Below, in pieces: positions 11,401 through 22,725 of a DNA stretch of 64,000 nt. Source of the DNA: Ziziphus jujuba. Lineage: Eukaryota; Streptophyta; Magnoliopsida; Rosales; Rhamnaceae. Each line of letters begins with the position of its first letter. Position 1 is the first letter of the stretch. Made by a program: the position numbers and the translations under genes. A model generated the notes under the pieces. That model saw only the letters and a program-made list of their open reading frames with translations, made no database searches and was not told where the DNA came from. The stretch lies in NCBI RefSeq assembly GCF_031755915.1, contig NC_083379.1:19602001-19666000 (forward strand). Reading direction: 5' to 3'.

Positions 11401-14400
11401 GGTGAAAGTCTCCTTAATTTGAGATGCCTTTTCCCTGTGACTTGGACTAAGGAGCTGGAAATAAATGCAGAAGAAATAGTTTGCAGCTATGACTTTCCAG
11501 AAACCTCAGACACATCTTCATGCTGTTCACTATGTCTTAGCACAGATAAAAAAGCTGAAGATATTGAGCAGTTGCAAGAAGCAGCTGTAAGAGAAGACTC
11601 GAATGATAACTATTTATATTACCCTAAGCTTAGGGACATTCAATGTGAAAGCCATGAACACTTTCAGAAGCACTGGAGCAAAGGTCATCCTGTTATAGTC
11701 CGTAATGTGCTTCAGGCTGCAATGCATTTGAGCTGGGACCCTGTAACGATGTTCTGCGCCTATCTTGAGAGAAGCATTGCCAGATATGAAAATAACAAGG
11801 ATAAATGTGATGCTACCAATTGCTTGGATTGGTGTGAGGTCAGCGTTTTTGCAGTAATCAAATTCCATAACAAAAACTTTTATAGCTATCGTAGTATTAT
11901 CCTTTTTGTTTCTATCTTTTCTACTGTTACTAAGTTTTTGTATTCTTATTTTAGATTCCACTAAGCATATTTATTAAATAGCAGCCGCTATCTCTCTTTC
12001 TGTTTCTATTGTTCTAACATTTTCTTTTATCACATGGCAGGTAGAAATTGGTATCAGACAGTACTTTATGGGTTCTTTGAAGGGCCAGACACAGACAAAT
12101 ATGTGGAATGAGACTTTAAAATTAAAGGGTTGGATGTCTTCCCAGTTATTTCAACAACAGTTTCCAGCTCATTATGCTGAAATAATCCATGCTCTACCAT
12201 TTCCAGAATACATGAATCCAGCATCTGGTCTTCTAAATCTTGCTGCAAGGTTGCCGCAGGAAATTCCGATTCCTGACCTAGGTCCATGTGTGTATATTTC
12301 ATATGGCTGTTCTGAGCAATTTGTAAAGGCCGATTCAGTGATAAAACTATGTTATGATTCATATGATATGGTATGCCTGGTTATTTCTTTGTTTGTTGTC
12401 CCATCAAATGTATATGTTGTTCTATCTCTTAAAAATTAACAATTTTGAATCATGCATTGTATTTCAGTTATTTCCATCATTAGGGAGTATCTTTCCTTTA
12501 TGAATCTGTTAGGAGGTATGCAATGCCTGTTATGTTTCTAAACCGTTAGGAGGTATGCAATGCCTGTTATGTTTCTAAACCATCTTAATTGAGAGAATTC
12601 ATCTGTTTTAGATGCAAGCATTTAAAGCTTTTGGTATATGGTACATGCATTTGATCAACATCCTTAACCTTTTGTCTTTCCTTTTTGATATTTGCTTGGT
12701 AATGACCAAATTTAAAATGTTGGTGAGCCATCTTTTGGCAATGCCTCCTTTCATACTACATATGGTAGAAATTTTTTTCAGTGAAAAATTTAACTGCTTT
12801 TCCTCTACATTGATCACATTCTGTGATTGGTATCGGTGTTGTTGTGTAATGATTAAATGATAAAAACAACTGAGCCACTCTTTGGTAATTTTTATCTTAT
12901 TATAATTATCAAGCTCTATTTAGTGAAACTTGGTTTTAGAGTCCAAAAAGTGAAGCATAATTTTTTTTGCAAAAGCATTGGCATTTTTGGCATCTCTAGT
13001 TTGAACATTTGTGGCAGTTATCCTCTAATTTGTTAGGGACTGCTGATGACTTTGTATGTTTTCTGCTTGTCTTTTCATCCCAGGTTAATATTCTGGCACA
13101 TACTTCAGATGTCCCTGTCTCTGAGGAACAACTTTCTAAAATAAGAAAATTACTGAAGAAGCACAATGCTCAAAATCAAAGAGAGTCTTCTGGGATTACT
13201 TCTGATGAAAAAAATGTAAGTAAAGTCAAAGGAAAATCATCATTGCACAGTGAAAAGAAGGAAGAAGCAGGAATACAGGATCTTATTGGAGAAGAAATGC
13301 ATCTAAGGAAGAGAGTTGCCAGAGTCTCATGTTCTTCTGCTGCCATCCTTGAAGCATGCTCGAGGAATCTCAAAGAGGATAATATGCTTCTTGGCGGAGA
13401 ATCTGATTCTGACTCTGAAGTTTTGTTGCACTGTGGTACTATCCGTGGCTCTGAGTCATCAGAAGATAAGAAAAATTGCAGGGTTCAAAATCAAAGCTCC
13501 AATCATTATGGAAAGGAACTTCTAGTAGAGTCCCGTGGTGCCCAGTGGGATGTTTTTCGGAGACAAGATGTTCCTATGCTTATAGAATATCTCAAAAGGC
13601 ACTGTAATGAATTCGCTCATACACATGATTTTCATAACGATGTAAGTCAAGAACCAAATGCCTTATTAACATTTCAGAGTAAATTTTGGTTGACTTGTTT
13701 ACTTGTTCATCTTCTACAGGTTATCCATCCAATACTTGATCAGAGTTTCTTTCTTGACACTACTCATAAAATGAAGCTTAAAAAGGAGTTTGGTAAGTAT
13801 TTTTACAATATGATTTTTTTTTTTTTTTAACCATCAACAGTAGCACAAGCTAACCTAGCCTGTCACTATTGCCAGAGATTGAACCATGGACTTTTGAGCA
13901 GCGTGTCGGAGAAGCTGTCATCATTCCTGCTGGATGTCCGTACCAGATTAGGAGTCCTAAGGTCATATATACAACAGTACTTTTTGCACCTTATATGATA
14001 TTTTGAAATGCGACAACATTTTTCTTTTTAAAAGGAAAAGTGTTATCTTTCTGAATGACTGCAACAGCTTTCTACATTAAACAGCTTTCTACATTAATTG
14101 ATCTCTTAAAGCATATTTATGAGTTGGCAGTTTCACAGTCTTCGTACAAAAATTCCCACACTTCTCATATGCTGCTTTCCATCTTATGATATGATTGTTT
14201 GGAATTATTTGCAAACTTAGTCCCAATATAAAAAGCCAAGAATATTTTATCTTAGATTATTATCACATTCTAATCAATCGTATGAATATCATATTTGCTT
14301 TAGTTCGTTAAGTTGAATGGGAAACTATTTTGAGTTGTACCTTCTCATAAGTGGTAATCTTCTACTGATATTTATTTTGACATGCAGTCTTGTGTTCATG

Positions 14401-14979
14401 TGGTGTTGGACTTTATCTCACCTGAAAATGTCACCGAGTGCATTCAGTTGACTGATGAAATCCGTCAGCTTCCAGAAGACCATAAAGCAAAAGTAGACAA
14501 GCTAGAGGTGATTTATTTAACAACCCAACTGCTTTCGTTATGTTTCTTTTTGGAGAGTCAGGCTTACATTAGGTCGATGTGATGGTTGTAGCATCGGATG
14601 CTCCTTTATTAGCTTTTGGGTTCGAATCAAAAACTAAGATTTAAAAATCAATTAGCGGTCAAATATGAAGTTAGTGACATACTAACCTTGTCTGTGTAAA
14701 GTGAACCATGTATGGGTTAGTGAACCCTAAATTTATTTTTAAATCTCAGCTTTGAAGTAATTTAAGAGTTGATAAAGGAAATTCTGATGGTCAAACCATA
14801 AGATTAACCTGATGGTAAAACCATAAGATTAACCTGATGGGAGCCTGATTGTGTTTTTGATTGTGATAAATAGTAGGATTATGTTTTTGATTTTGTCATG
14901 AAAGCAGGTGAAGAAAATGGCCCTTCATAGTATCAATGCAGCAATTAAAGAAATTCGTGAGCTCACTTGTCCAATGTAA
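8422..14979 (+). CDS. KDM3-type JmjC protein with WRC and RING-like zinc fingers (JMJ25/JMJ28-like)
   Basis: Plant KDM3/JHDM2-group JmjC protein; family members act on H3K9 methylation in the nucleus. Coding exons join in frame: 8422-9054, 9153-9298, 10499-10604, 10697-10829, 10926-10989, 11085-11838, 12041-12370, 13084-13641, 13720-13792, 13876-13961, 14388-14507, 14908-14979, all GT-AG, giving 1024 residues ending CPM. A WRC finger has C12, C22, C33 and H36. Lys-rich, nuclear-signal-like stretches lie at about 85-170. A RING-like finger spans C230-C284, and more Cys pairs lie at about 350-395. The JmjC region runs from about 536 to the end, with an acidic insert in 740-870. The HxD position reads LCYD (C716, D718) and the last His is Tyr955 (CPYQIR), so classical Fe(II) demethylase chemistry is doubtful. 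ATG 8422 is chosen because the WRC follows as in relatives; an in-frame ATG at 8335 gives a hydrophobic extension. The LCYD signature suggests JMJ28-like rather than JMJ25, from memory of the family. Confidence 0.93.
12508..12581. repeat. Exact 37-bp tandem duplication in intron 7
   Basis: Two identical 37-base units (12508-12544 and 12545-12581), each starting GTTAGGAGG and ending CTAAACC, lie head to tail in the 713-base intron 7 of the JmjC gene. Their identity implies a recent duplication. No coding effect is expected. Confidence 0.9.
14784..14840. repeat. 25-bp tandem repeat in intron 11
   Basis: Two 25-base units (14784-14808 and 14809-14833) differ at one base, and a third partial CTGATGG follows. 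They lie in the intron before the last coding exon of the JmjC gene. Confidence 0.85.
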
Positions 14980-16440
14980 ATATCTCGTAGCGATTTTTTT
15001 CCTTTTTTGGTTTTGTTTTTTGTTGCAATTTTTTCATTCCCCATTTAGCTCCAGGACATGCATTTGTATGGATTGGAGGTTTCTCCTTTGAGTATATAAA
15101 TTTGTAAGATGACAGTCCGAAATTAAACGATGTGGAGTATTTCTCTGAATAATTGTAAATGCTAATTGTTTGGACATGAGGTGCCAAAATTTATCTGTAT
15201 CCATGTGATGTGATAATGGATGGAACATTTGTTCAGATTGACGAGCTTCAGAAATAGTCTAGAAAATTGTTATTTGAAAAAATCAGTATAAAATTTGTAT
15301 TATTATTATTATTATTTTTATTATTGTTTTATAGTTATTTTGAATTTACCGGGTGGTTTCAGTTTCGGTATAAAATATCGATGGTTTGTACACCATATTA
15401 CACGATTGCCAAAGACTGTTACGACACAAAGCCGAAGTTTCCCCACTCGTTCCAAGGTGCACCAGAAAATGTCAATCTACTTCTTCCAAACAATTGCTGC
15501 GATGTTGATGCGATGTACTATCGTATTTATTTATTATTTTTTATTGATATATATATATATATATATATTTTTTTTTTTCATATTGGTAGTAGAAGATTCA
15601 TTTTGAACTTTTGTAAGAAGTCAGCCTCGTAACTAATGACATATGGTTCAGAGCTAATAGATTGGGCTTCTATAATAATAATGGATTTCACATCACATCT
15701 TGTATTAACACCACCCTCTTTATTGCATGTAGTTTGTGTTCTTTGTAATTCTAATTTTAGAACGCTTATATGACAAGTACCAAAGATTGTATTTCAATCT
15801 AGATTTTTATTGAAATTCAAATAACAACTGTCAAAATGACTAAACACTACTCGTTGAGCAACGCATTTACAAGACACATTACCTAATCCACCTCGCCATA
15901 TCATTTGGTTCTTTATTTTTATTGTCTTATTCATAAATTGTGACAATTTGTTTTTGGCTTCGAAGAAATGGTCTATATATGAAGATAAACACTGGTAATA
16001 TGTAATAGATTCCTACACCAAATAATCATTAACATAACCTCTAGCTAATGCAGTATAGGAACCAGAACTAGGAGAAAGGGATATAATATAACGAATTAGA
16101 AGAAAAATTAGACAAAAATGAAGAAACAATATGAAGAAACATATATATATTAATCAAAGAAAGATTATTTCATTCAATAATTCATATCATAATTAAGTTA
16201 GAAAACCCTATTTGTAATAAACTCATCTAAAAATATAAAGAACAAAAATAATAAAAAAATCCTAATTAAATAAGAAAACTAAAATAAAAATAAGATAAAA
16301 CATAATAATATTAAAATCCAAGTAAAACATAAAACTGTAATAAATTATTTCTTTTATTCTTCATCATTATTCTCCTCTGGTTAGTGAACTTGACTATGGT
16401 GAGTTACAAATTTAGCATATCAAATCATCCTTACAAAAGC
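14980..16440. other. JmjC 3' UTR and intergenic DNA, no further gene
   Basis: The first few hundred bases after the TAA at 14977-14979 should be the 3' UTR, but no clear poly(A) signal stands out. Beyond it lie a (TTA)n microsatellite at about 15298-15325, a T(AT)n tract at 15546-15570 and AT-rich DNA. Open frames here are low complexity. The minus-strand gypsy relic begins near 16441. Confidence 0.5.
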
Positions 16441-17167
16441 TCGTCATCCTCCATAAGAGGAACAGTCTCAGCCCTTAACTTGGCCAGCACCAACTGGATT
16501 AGGTTTCATAACTAGAGAACATTGAGGGCAACGAGCAACAATGTGACCCGTTGATGACAACGATGATAATTGGGACATTTTGGAACAGGAGCAGTAGGTT
16601 TAGGTGGTGGAACAGGTGGAGTAGAAGTATGTGGAACAAAAATGGTGAAGGTAGATAACTGATATGATGCTTTTTGTCTAGGTGGGAATGAGATAGTTTG
16701 TGATAAGTGCTTTTCAGTCGCATTAGCCTTGTAAAAAGCATCATCCAAAGAAAATGGAGAGTACAAATGCAACTCATGTAGGATATTAGCCTTCAAACCA
16801 ACTATGAACCTGTTTTTGTAGGCTCGAGGCTCCTCTGCAAGTTCACAATGGGAAAAAAAAAATATATATATATATATATATATCTTAAAACTGCGTCATG
16901 TACTTATGAACACTTGAATTACCCTGTCTAAGAAAATAGTATTGTCTGAGTCAGCTACCCTGTAGCAAGCTAAGATTCTCTTTCAATCTATACTTCGTTT
17001 CATCCCAACGAACCACAGGAGCATGGCCTAAGCGTTCCAGTTCTCGAAAAACAGATTGCCAATGTCTTTTGGCAAATCCCACCAATTTCATACGAGCAAA
17101 ATGAAAGCTGTTTGCCTATCAGTCAAAGCATACCAATCAAAGTAATCCTCAAAAGCACCAACCAATC
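16441..17167 (-). pseudogene. Old Ty3/gypsy gag relic, C-terminal part (nest level 1)
   Basis: Minus-strand translation gives gag blocks: FEDYFDWYALTDRQ, then MKLVGFAKRHWQSVFREL, RWDEMKY-like, LRQG..SVHKYMTQF, GLKANILHELHLYSPFSL and a zinc-knuckle remnant near 16500-16580 (CHQR..HIVARC across a one-base frame shift). The other half of this gag is at 30342-30965. The chromovirus at 17168-30341 split it. The two edges carry CAATC (17163-17167) and CAATT (30342-30346), a 5-bp duplication with one change. Single-base shifts and stops make it non-functional. Confidence 0.75.
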
Positions 17168-17536
17168 TGATAGGAGCCTTTGTGTGTATGTGTGATAAGC
17201 CTCTGTTTTGGGCAGTAAGAAACAAAGCTAAACAGAGCTCCAAAAAAATAAAAAAGAGAAAAAAAAACAAAGAGTAAAGAGAGAAAGAGTAGAGGGAGAA
17301 AGGGGAGTTGGAAAAAGGGAAAGGTTGGAAAAATAACTATTATTCCCTACCCATCCTAAAATACATCTGGGTATTTATAAGTGAAACTAACAACCCCTGC
17401 AAACCTTTAGCCACTAAAACTAACATGATTAACAAAATAACGATAGTCATAACAAAGACTAAAGACTTGTTCTAATAACAAACAGTTAAAGAAAATAACA
17501 ACAGCTCAAGGACCCACTAACCATGCATCCCCTACA
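17168..17536 (-). repeat. Chromovirus 3' LTR, larger fragment
   Basis: Colinear with the 5' LTR at 29945-30341. Shared are the edge TGAT(A/G)GGAGCCTTTG, the GTATGTGTGATAAGCC block, the GAGAAAGGGGAGT block, ACATCTGGGTATTTATAAG (the TATA region on the minus strand) and GACCCACTAACCATGCATCC at the right. The remaining 40 bases are at 25548-25587, beyond the inserted element. Bases 17537-17541 (CGAAT) are the left target-site copy of that insertion. Confidence 0.88.
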
Positions 17537-17541
17537 CGAAT

Positions 17542-18662
17542 TGATGAGAATCCGTCTGAGTCCGCACAATCGACAATCCGTTGGGGTGCTGACCCGATAC
17601 GGATGAAGACCGGACCGATCATTAGGGCTCAAGCTAAGAGATTTAAGGACAACCTGGCTGCCTTTATCCAAGGAGTAATTAAGTCTCAAAAGAGTTTGTC
17701 CATACCCAAAGATACAAGACCCGTTTTAAGCATCAAAATGGTGGAGGCCGATACAGACCCGGATTGCTGTTTTCGTGCAAATATGGACTCCGGACAGCAA
17801 GAAATGGTTCCAACACTTCATGGATTCAATGAATATCATTAAGAGGACATGAAAAATCCAGCCAAGGCTGAGTCAAAAGCATTTAAAATGGGCTTGTACG
17901 GACAGCAAGTAAATTTGGCCGAAAATGTGCTGTTTAGCCTCTAGCTTTGACTGTTCTTCTTGTTGAAGCAAGTTTGACCTATTCCAATCAAGGGGAAACG
18001 TGTGGGAATCATTATTAATCATCTTTGACATCCTACATGGCACATGGAACTTATTTGGAGCCTAAACAAGCTGGAGATTGGTCAAAGTTAGCTTACTTAG
18101 AAAGATAGTAAATTTGTTTCCTAATTTGATTTTAACTTTTTGTTTTAGGAAATTAGTCTTTTATTTGGTCTTTATTTATTTATTTTCTGGACAAATCAAT
18201 TATTTTATTATTTTCATTGTAAATTAATTAATTCCTATTTCAAAATTAAGAAATTAATTAATCTAAATTAGAATTGGAAATGAGGTGATTTTCGACAATC
18301 ATTAGGTTTCCTATTCTATGTGACCGGTTTTACCTAGTTAATTAGGGTTTTATTTTATAAATTTTTTTAGCCTATTTAAGGGCTTGTTTTATCAATAATA
18401 TTCAGTGCATTATTCATATAGAAAATTATTTGTGAGATTGAATTCTCCTTGTTCTCTTTAAATACCTTAAACACCATTAGTGAATGAGTGTTTTAGTTTG
18501 ACTTATCAATAAGTATTCATCATCTATTGTGACATCTTTATTATAGCAAGGTTTCTAATCACAGGTTGGTTAGGGGTTGAGGTGACAATTAGAACTTGAA
18601 CATAATTAGATCCGGGCTAATATAATACAGGTTTAGGGGTAGGTAGTCCTAGGTTCGTATCA
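17542..18662 (+). repeat. 5' LTR of the pol-deleted gypsy element
   Basis: It begins TGATGAGAATCCG and ends TTCGTATCA, directly before a primer-binding site. It is 1121 bp and closely matches 24492-25547, 21643-22720 and, inverted, 19398-20528. Shared internal blocks include the CGACAACCCGCxGGGGTGC motif near the start and TAATTAGATC near the end. Confidence 0.93.
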
Positions 18663-18664
18663 TT

Positions 18665-18676
18665 TGGTATCAGAGC
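18665..18676 (+). other. Primer-binding site, initiator-Met tRNA type
   Basis: TGGTATCAGAGC lies two bases after the 5' LTR and matches the 12 bases complementary to the 3' end of plant initiator methionine tRNA. This fixes the plus orientation of the element. Confidence 0.92.
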
Positions 18677-20952
18677 TAAATTTTGTTTAGGTTTGATTTA
18701 TCTTTACTTGTTTTATTTATTTTGTGTTAATTTTCAATTTTAGCATTAGGTTGAGGTTGCTTCTATCATCATACATGTTCTCCATATTTAAAAAAAAAAA
18801 AAAAAAAACTCATTCCTAGTTAAATTAGGTTTCCTTGTTTTACCATATTTTTGCTTCCTAGTTTGTTGGTTGTTTTTTTTATCCTTATTCTTAGCAATTT
18901 AGTTTATTGTTGATTTTTCTTTGATGTTTTGATCTTCAATATTTGCATTCATATATTAAAAAAAAAAAAAAGTGTGTTTGCGGCAACATATATAGATTTA
19001 CAAAAAAATTGCAAATTTGTATTTTGTTGTTGGTGGTCAAGGGTTTGGTGGATTTTTAGTGTGGAACTGCTATTTTTGGTGTTGATTTTTGCTACTGGAG
19101 TTGTGTTACATTCTGTGAGTGAATATATAAAAAAAAAAGAAGAAAAAAAGAAGAAAAACTGAATAAATGAAAAGAGGTCAATTTGTTGAATTTAGTGTTT
19201 GCTGGAAATTTCTTTGAACTGTTGCATTGTTGACTTTTTATTCAATGTTTGGAGTTGCTAGAGATTTATTTTTACGGCTGGATATTTGAATTTTAGGTGC
19301 TAAAAATATTGGATTAAAACTAGTTAAAGGATTTCATACAAAAACTTGAGCTACAAAGGACAACAACCAACAACTATTCTTTATTTTTGTCCAAATTTGA
19401 TATGAACTTAGGACGACCTGCTTCTAAACCTTTATAATATTAGCTTGAATCCAATTATATTCAAGTTCTAATGGTCATCTTGATCCCTAACCAACCTGTG
19501 ATTAGAAACCTTGGTATATAGTGAAGACGCCACAATAGGTGATGGAAGTCTTATTGATAAGTCAAACTAAAACACTCACTCTCTAATGGTGTTTTAGGTG
19601 TTCAAAAGAACAAATAGAAATTCAATCTCATAAAATAAATTTTGAATATTATTAATGGTGTGTTCTTCCTAAAAAAAAAAGCCCTTTTATAGGCTAAGAG
19701 AAAACAAAATAAAACTCTAAAACAAAAAGGGAAAATCAGCCATGCAATGAAGAATCCTAATATGGCCGAAAGTCTCCTCCTTTCCTAATCTAATTTGGAT
19801 TAATTAATTTTTTATTATTTTGAATAGGGAATTAATTAATTTACAATAAAAATAATAAAATAATAAATTTCCTAAACTTATTTATCCAGAAAATAAATAA
19901 ATAAAAATAAAAAAGTAATGGTAATTTCCTAAAATAAAAAGTAGAATCAAATTAGGAAATTAAAATACTAGCTTCTTGACTAAGTTGACTTTGACAAATT
20001 TTTGACAATTTGAGCTCCAAATTAGCTTCAATATGCTTTTTAGGATGCCAAATAAGCTTATTATGGAGTCTCACACATTGTCCTTGCTTGAAAGAAAGAG
20101 AAAAACCAACTCAGCAAAATACAGTAAAACCAGCGGAAAATACATCAAAACCGGCCAATTCTTCAATCCATGCACACAACCCCTTTTTGGATGGGTTTGA
20201 ATCTACCTTGAATTGATTCCATATCCTATTAAATATATGTATTTAATGCATGAAGCATTGGACCCAATTCATGCTGTCCGGACTCCTTGAATGTACCAAA
20301 ATTCTATCCAGGCCCATATCGGCTTCCACCACTTGTATGTTGAAAACAGATTTTGTATCTTTGGGTATGGACAAGCCCTCTTGAGAATGAATTACTCCAT
20401 GAATAAAGGCATCAAGTTTGTCCCTAAACCTCTTGGCTTGAGCTCTAGTGATCAGCCCAGTCTTCATTCGTATCAGGTCGGTACCCCAGCGGGTTGTCGG
20501 TTGTGCTAGCTCGGGAGGATTCTCATCAAAATTGATTCTTGTTCGTGTTGAATTTATTTTTCTAGAATTTGACTCTTGAGTTCTTAATTTCTTACTATCT
20601 GATCCAGTTCTTATTTTTTCCAAAGTTTGCTTTTTTAAATTACCTTATTTTTGCTTAGAAAACCCGAGAACTAAGTGTTTAAAAATTCACTCAGTATTGT
20701 TTACTTTTTCTACTGTTTTGTTGATAAGTTTAATTAAAGCATACTTGTGATCTAATTGCTATTTTTTGGGGGTTTTAATTAGAACTTTGAGTTAATTCTT
20801 TGAGTGGAAAAAGGCAAGAATGTGTAAGCTTTAAAGAAGGTAAAAGCCGAAACTAGTGTGCAAATACTAATGTCGAGACCTTGATTGAGTGAAACATGTA
20901 AGAAAGTGAATTTGGTGAGGTCTTATTTTATTTTTGTGATATTCATACAAAC
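18677..20952. other. Untranslated leader of the gypsy element, with inserted solo LTR
   Basis: Between the primer site and the gag start no open frame is meaningful. Apart from the inverted solo LTR at 19398-20528, it holds A-runs (18789-18808, 18959-18971) and non-coding sequence. With the solo LTR removed the leader is about 1.1 kb. Confidence 0.6.
19398..20528 (-). repeat. Inverted solo LTR with exact AAATT duplication (nest level 4)
   Basis: Reads as the reverse complement of the 17542-18662 LTR. It starts TGATATGAACTTAGGAC and ends GGATTCTCATCA, 1131 bp. It is flanked by AAATT at 19393-19397 and AAATT at 20529-20533. No internal retroelement sequence accompanies it. It is a solo LTR formed by recombination after a second member of the family inserted in the leader. 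Confidence 0.93.
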
Positions 20953-21642
20953 ATGGCAGATTCAAGTGTGAGAAGAGGAGATCCACCATCGAGAATTAAT
21001 GAAGAGGAGTCCATAGGATTTAAAGGCGATTCCCAAGCTACGGGGAGTGGTGAGAAAATGGACATGAGGGCTATCTTAGAGCAATTACAGATGATGAATA
21101 CTCAATTTTACCATACAAATCAAAGGATGGATAGATTAGAAACATCCCAGGGAATGCCGAATACAAGGTTTGATGCTCATGGAGGCCGAGGTTGAGGTCA
21201 AGGAGGCCGAAGGCGACCTAGAGAGGAATTTCGGGAAGGTAACTTTGAAGATGACTTAGAGGAGGAGTTTGATGAAAATTTTGCATTCTAAGGAAGGCAG
21301 AGCTGTGGGAGACCAATAAGGAATAAAGATGATGATCTTGGGAATATCAGGGTAAACATTCCACTTTTCATGGAAAAAAGTAACCCGAAAGCTTATTTGG
21401 AATGGGAGGAGCGTATGTAGATGATCTTTAATTGCCATAACTATTTGGAGGCTAAGAAAGTTAAGTTGGCAGCAATGGAATTTGGACATTATGCACTCCA
21501 ATGGTGGATTAATGAGCAAAGTATCCGAAGAAGAGTTGGTGATGACTTGATTACTACATGGCGACAAATGAAAGGAGCCATGAGGAAGCAATTTGTACCA
21601 TCACAATATCATAGGTTGTTGCATCAAAGACTTCAACTTTTA
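20953..21642 (+). pseudogene. Gypsy gag, N-terminal part
   Basis: Starts MADSSVRRGDPPS. Blocks follow for a coiled-coil-like stretch (MRAILEQLQMMNTQFYHTNQ), an Arg/Gly-rich stretch, the capsid-like NPKAYLEWEERM, KKVKLAAMEFGHYALQWW and MKGAMRKQFVPSQYH. Stops occur at about 21193 (TGA in the Gly/Arg stretch), 21289 and 21418. The frame is cut at 21642 by the solo LTR 21643-22720 and resumes after 22725. Confidence 0.88.
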
Positions 21643-22720
21643 TGATGAGAACCCACCTGAAGCCGCATAACCGACAACCCGCTGGGGGTGCCGACCTAAT
21701 AAAAATGAAGATTGGGCCGATCACTAGAGCTCAAACCAAGATGTTTAAGGAAAAACTGGAAGCATTTATATAGGAGCAGTTAATTCTCAAAACAGCTTGT
21801 CTATACTCGAATATACAAAGCCTGTTCTAAGCATCTGAGTGGTGGAAGCCGATACGGACCCCAGTAGCTGTTTTTGTGCAAATTTGGACTCTAGGCAACA
21901 ACGAATGGTTCCAACACTTTATGATCTCAATGAATATTATTAAGAGGACATGTACGGATAGTATCTCAATTTGGTCGAAAATGTGCTGTTTAGCCATTGG
22001 CTTTGACTCTTCTTCTTGTTTGACTTATTCCAATCAAGAGGCAACATGTGGGAATCATTATTAATCATATTTTGCATCCCACATGGCATATGAAAGCTGA
22101 TTTGGAGCCCAAATAAGCTGGAGATTGATCAAAGATACCTTAGTAGTCAAACTAGTAAACTAGTTTCCTAATTTGATTTTGACTTTTTGTTTTAGGAAAT
22201 TAATCTTTTATTTGGTTTCTATTTATATATTTTCTGGAAATATCAACTTAGGAAAGTTATTATTTTATTATTTTTATTGCAAATGAATTAATTTCTAATT
22301 CAAAATAAAAGAATTAATTAATCTAAATTAGATTAGGAAAGGAGGTGAATTTCGGCCAAGCTAGGTTTCCTATTTTTTGGTGCCCAATTTTACCTAGATA
22401 ATTAAGGTTTTATTCTATAAATTTTAGCCTGTTTAAAGGCTTTTTTTCATCAATAATATTCAGTACATTATTCCTATAGAAATTTATTTATGAGATTAAA
22501 TTCTCTTTATTCTCTTGAACACCTAAAACACCATTAGTGAATGAGTGCTTTAGTTTTGACTTATGAATAGATATCCATCACCTATTGTGGCATCTTCATT
22601 ATACCAAGGTTTCTAATCACAGGTTGGTTAAGGGTTAAAGTGACTATTAGAACTTGAACATAATTAGATCCAGGCTAATATAATACAGTTTTATGCCCAG
22701 GTCATCCTAGGTTTATATCA
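21643..22720 (+). repeat. Solo LTR inside gag (nest level 4)
   Basis: 1078 bp, from TGATGAGAACCC to TTTATATCA, same family and orientation as 17542-18662. TTTTA precedes it (21638-21642) and CTTTA follows (22721-22725), a 5-bp duplication with one change. The gag frame runs into it and continues after the duplication, so a later member of the family jumped into gag and collapsed to a solo LTR. Confidence 0.92.
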
Positions 22721-22725
22721 CTTTA

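Noticed and set aside
14575..14650. Functional tRNA gene
   Set aside because: Only a B-box-like sequence is good; no cloverleaf with a 7-bp acceptor stem can be drawn.
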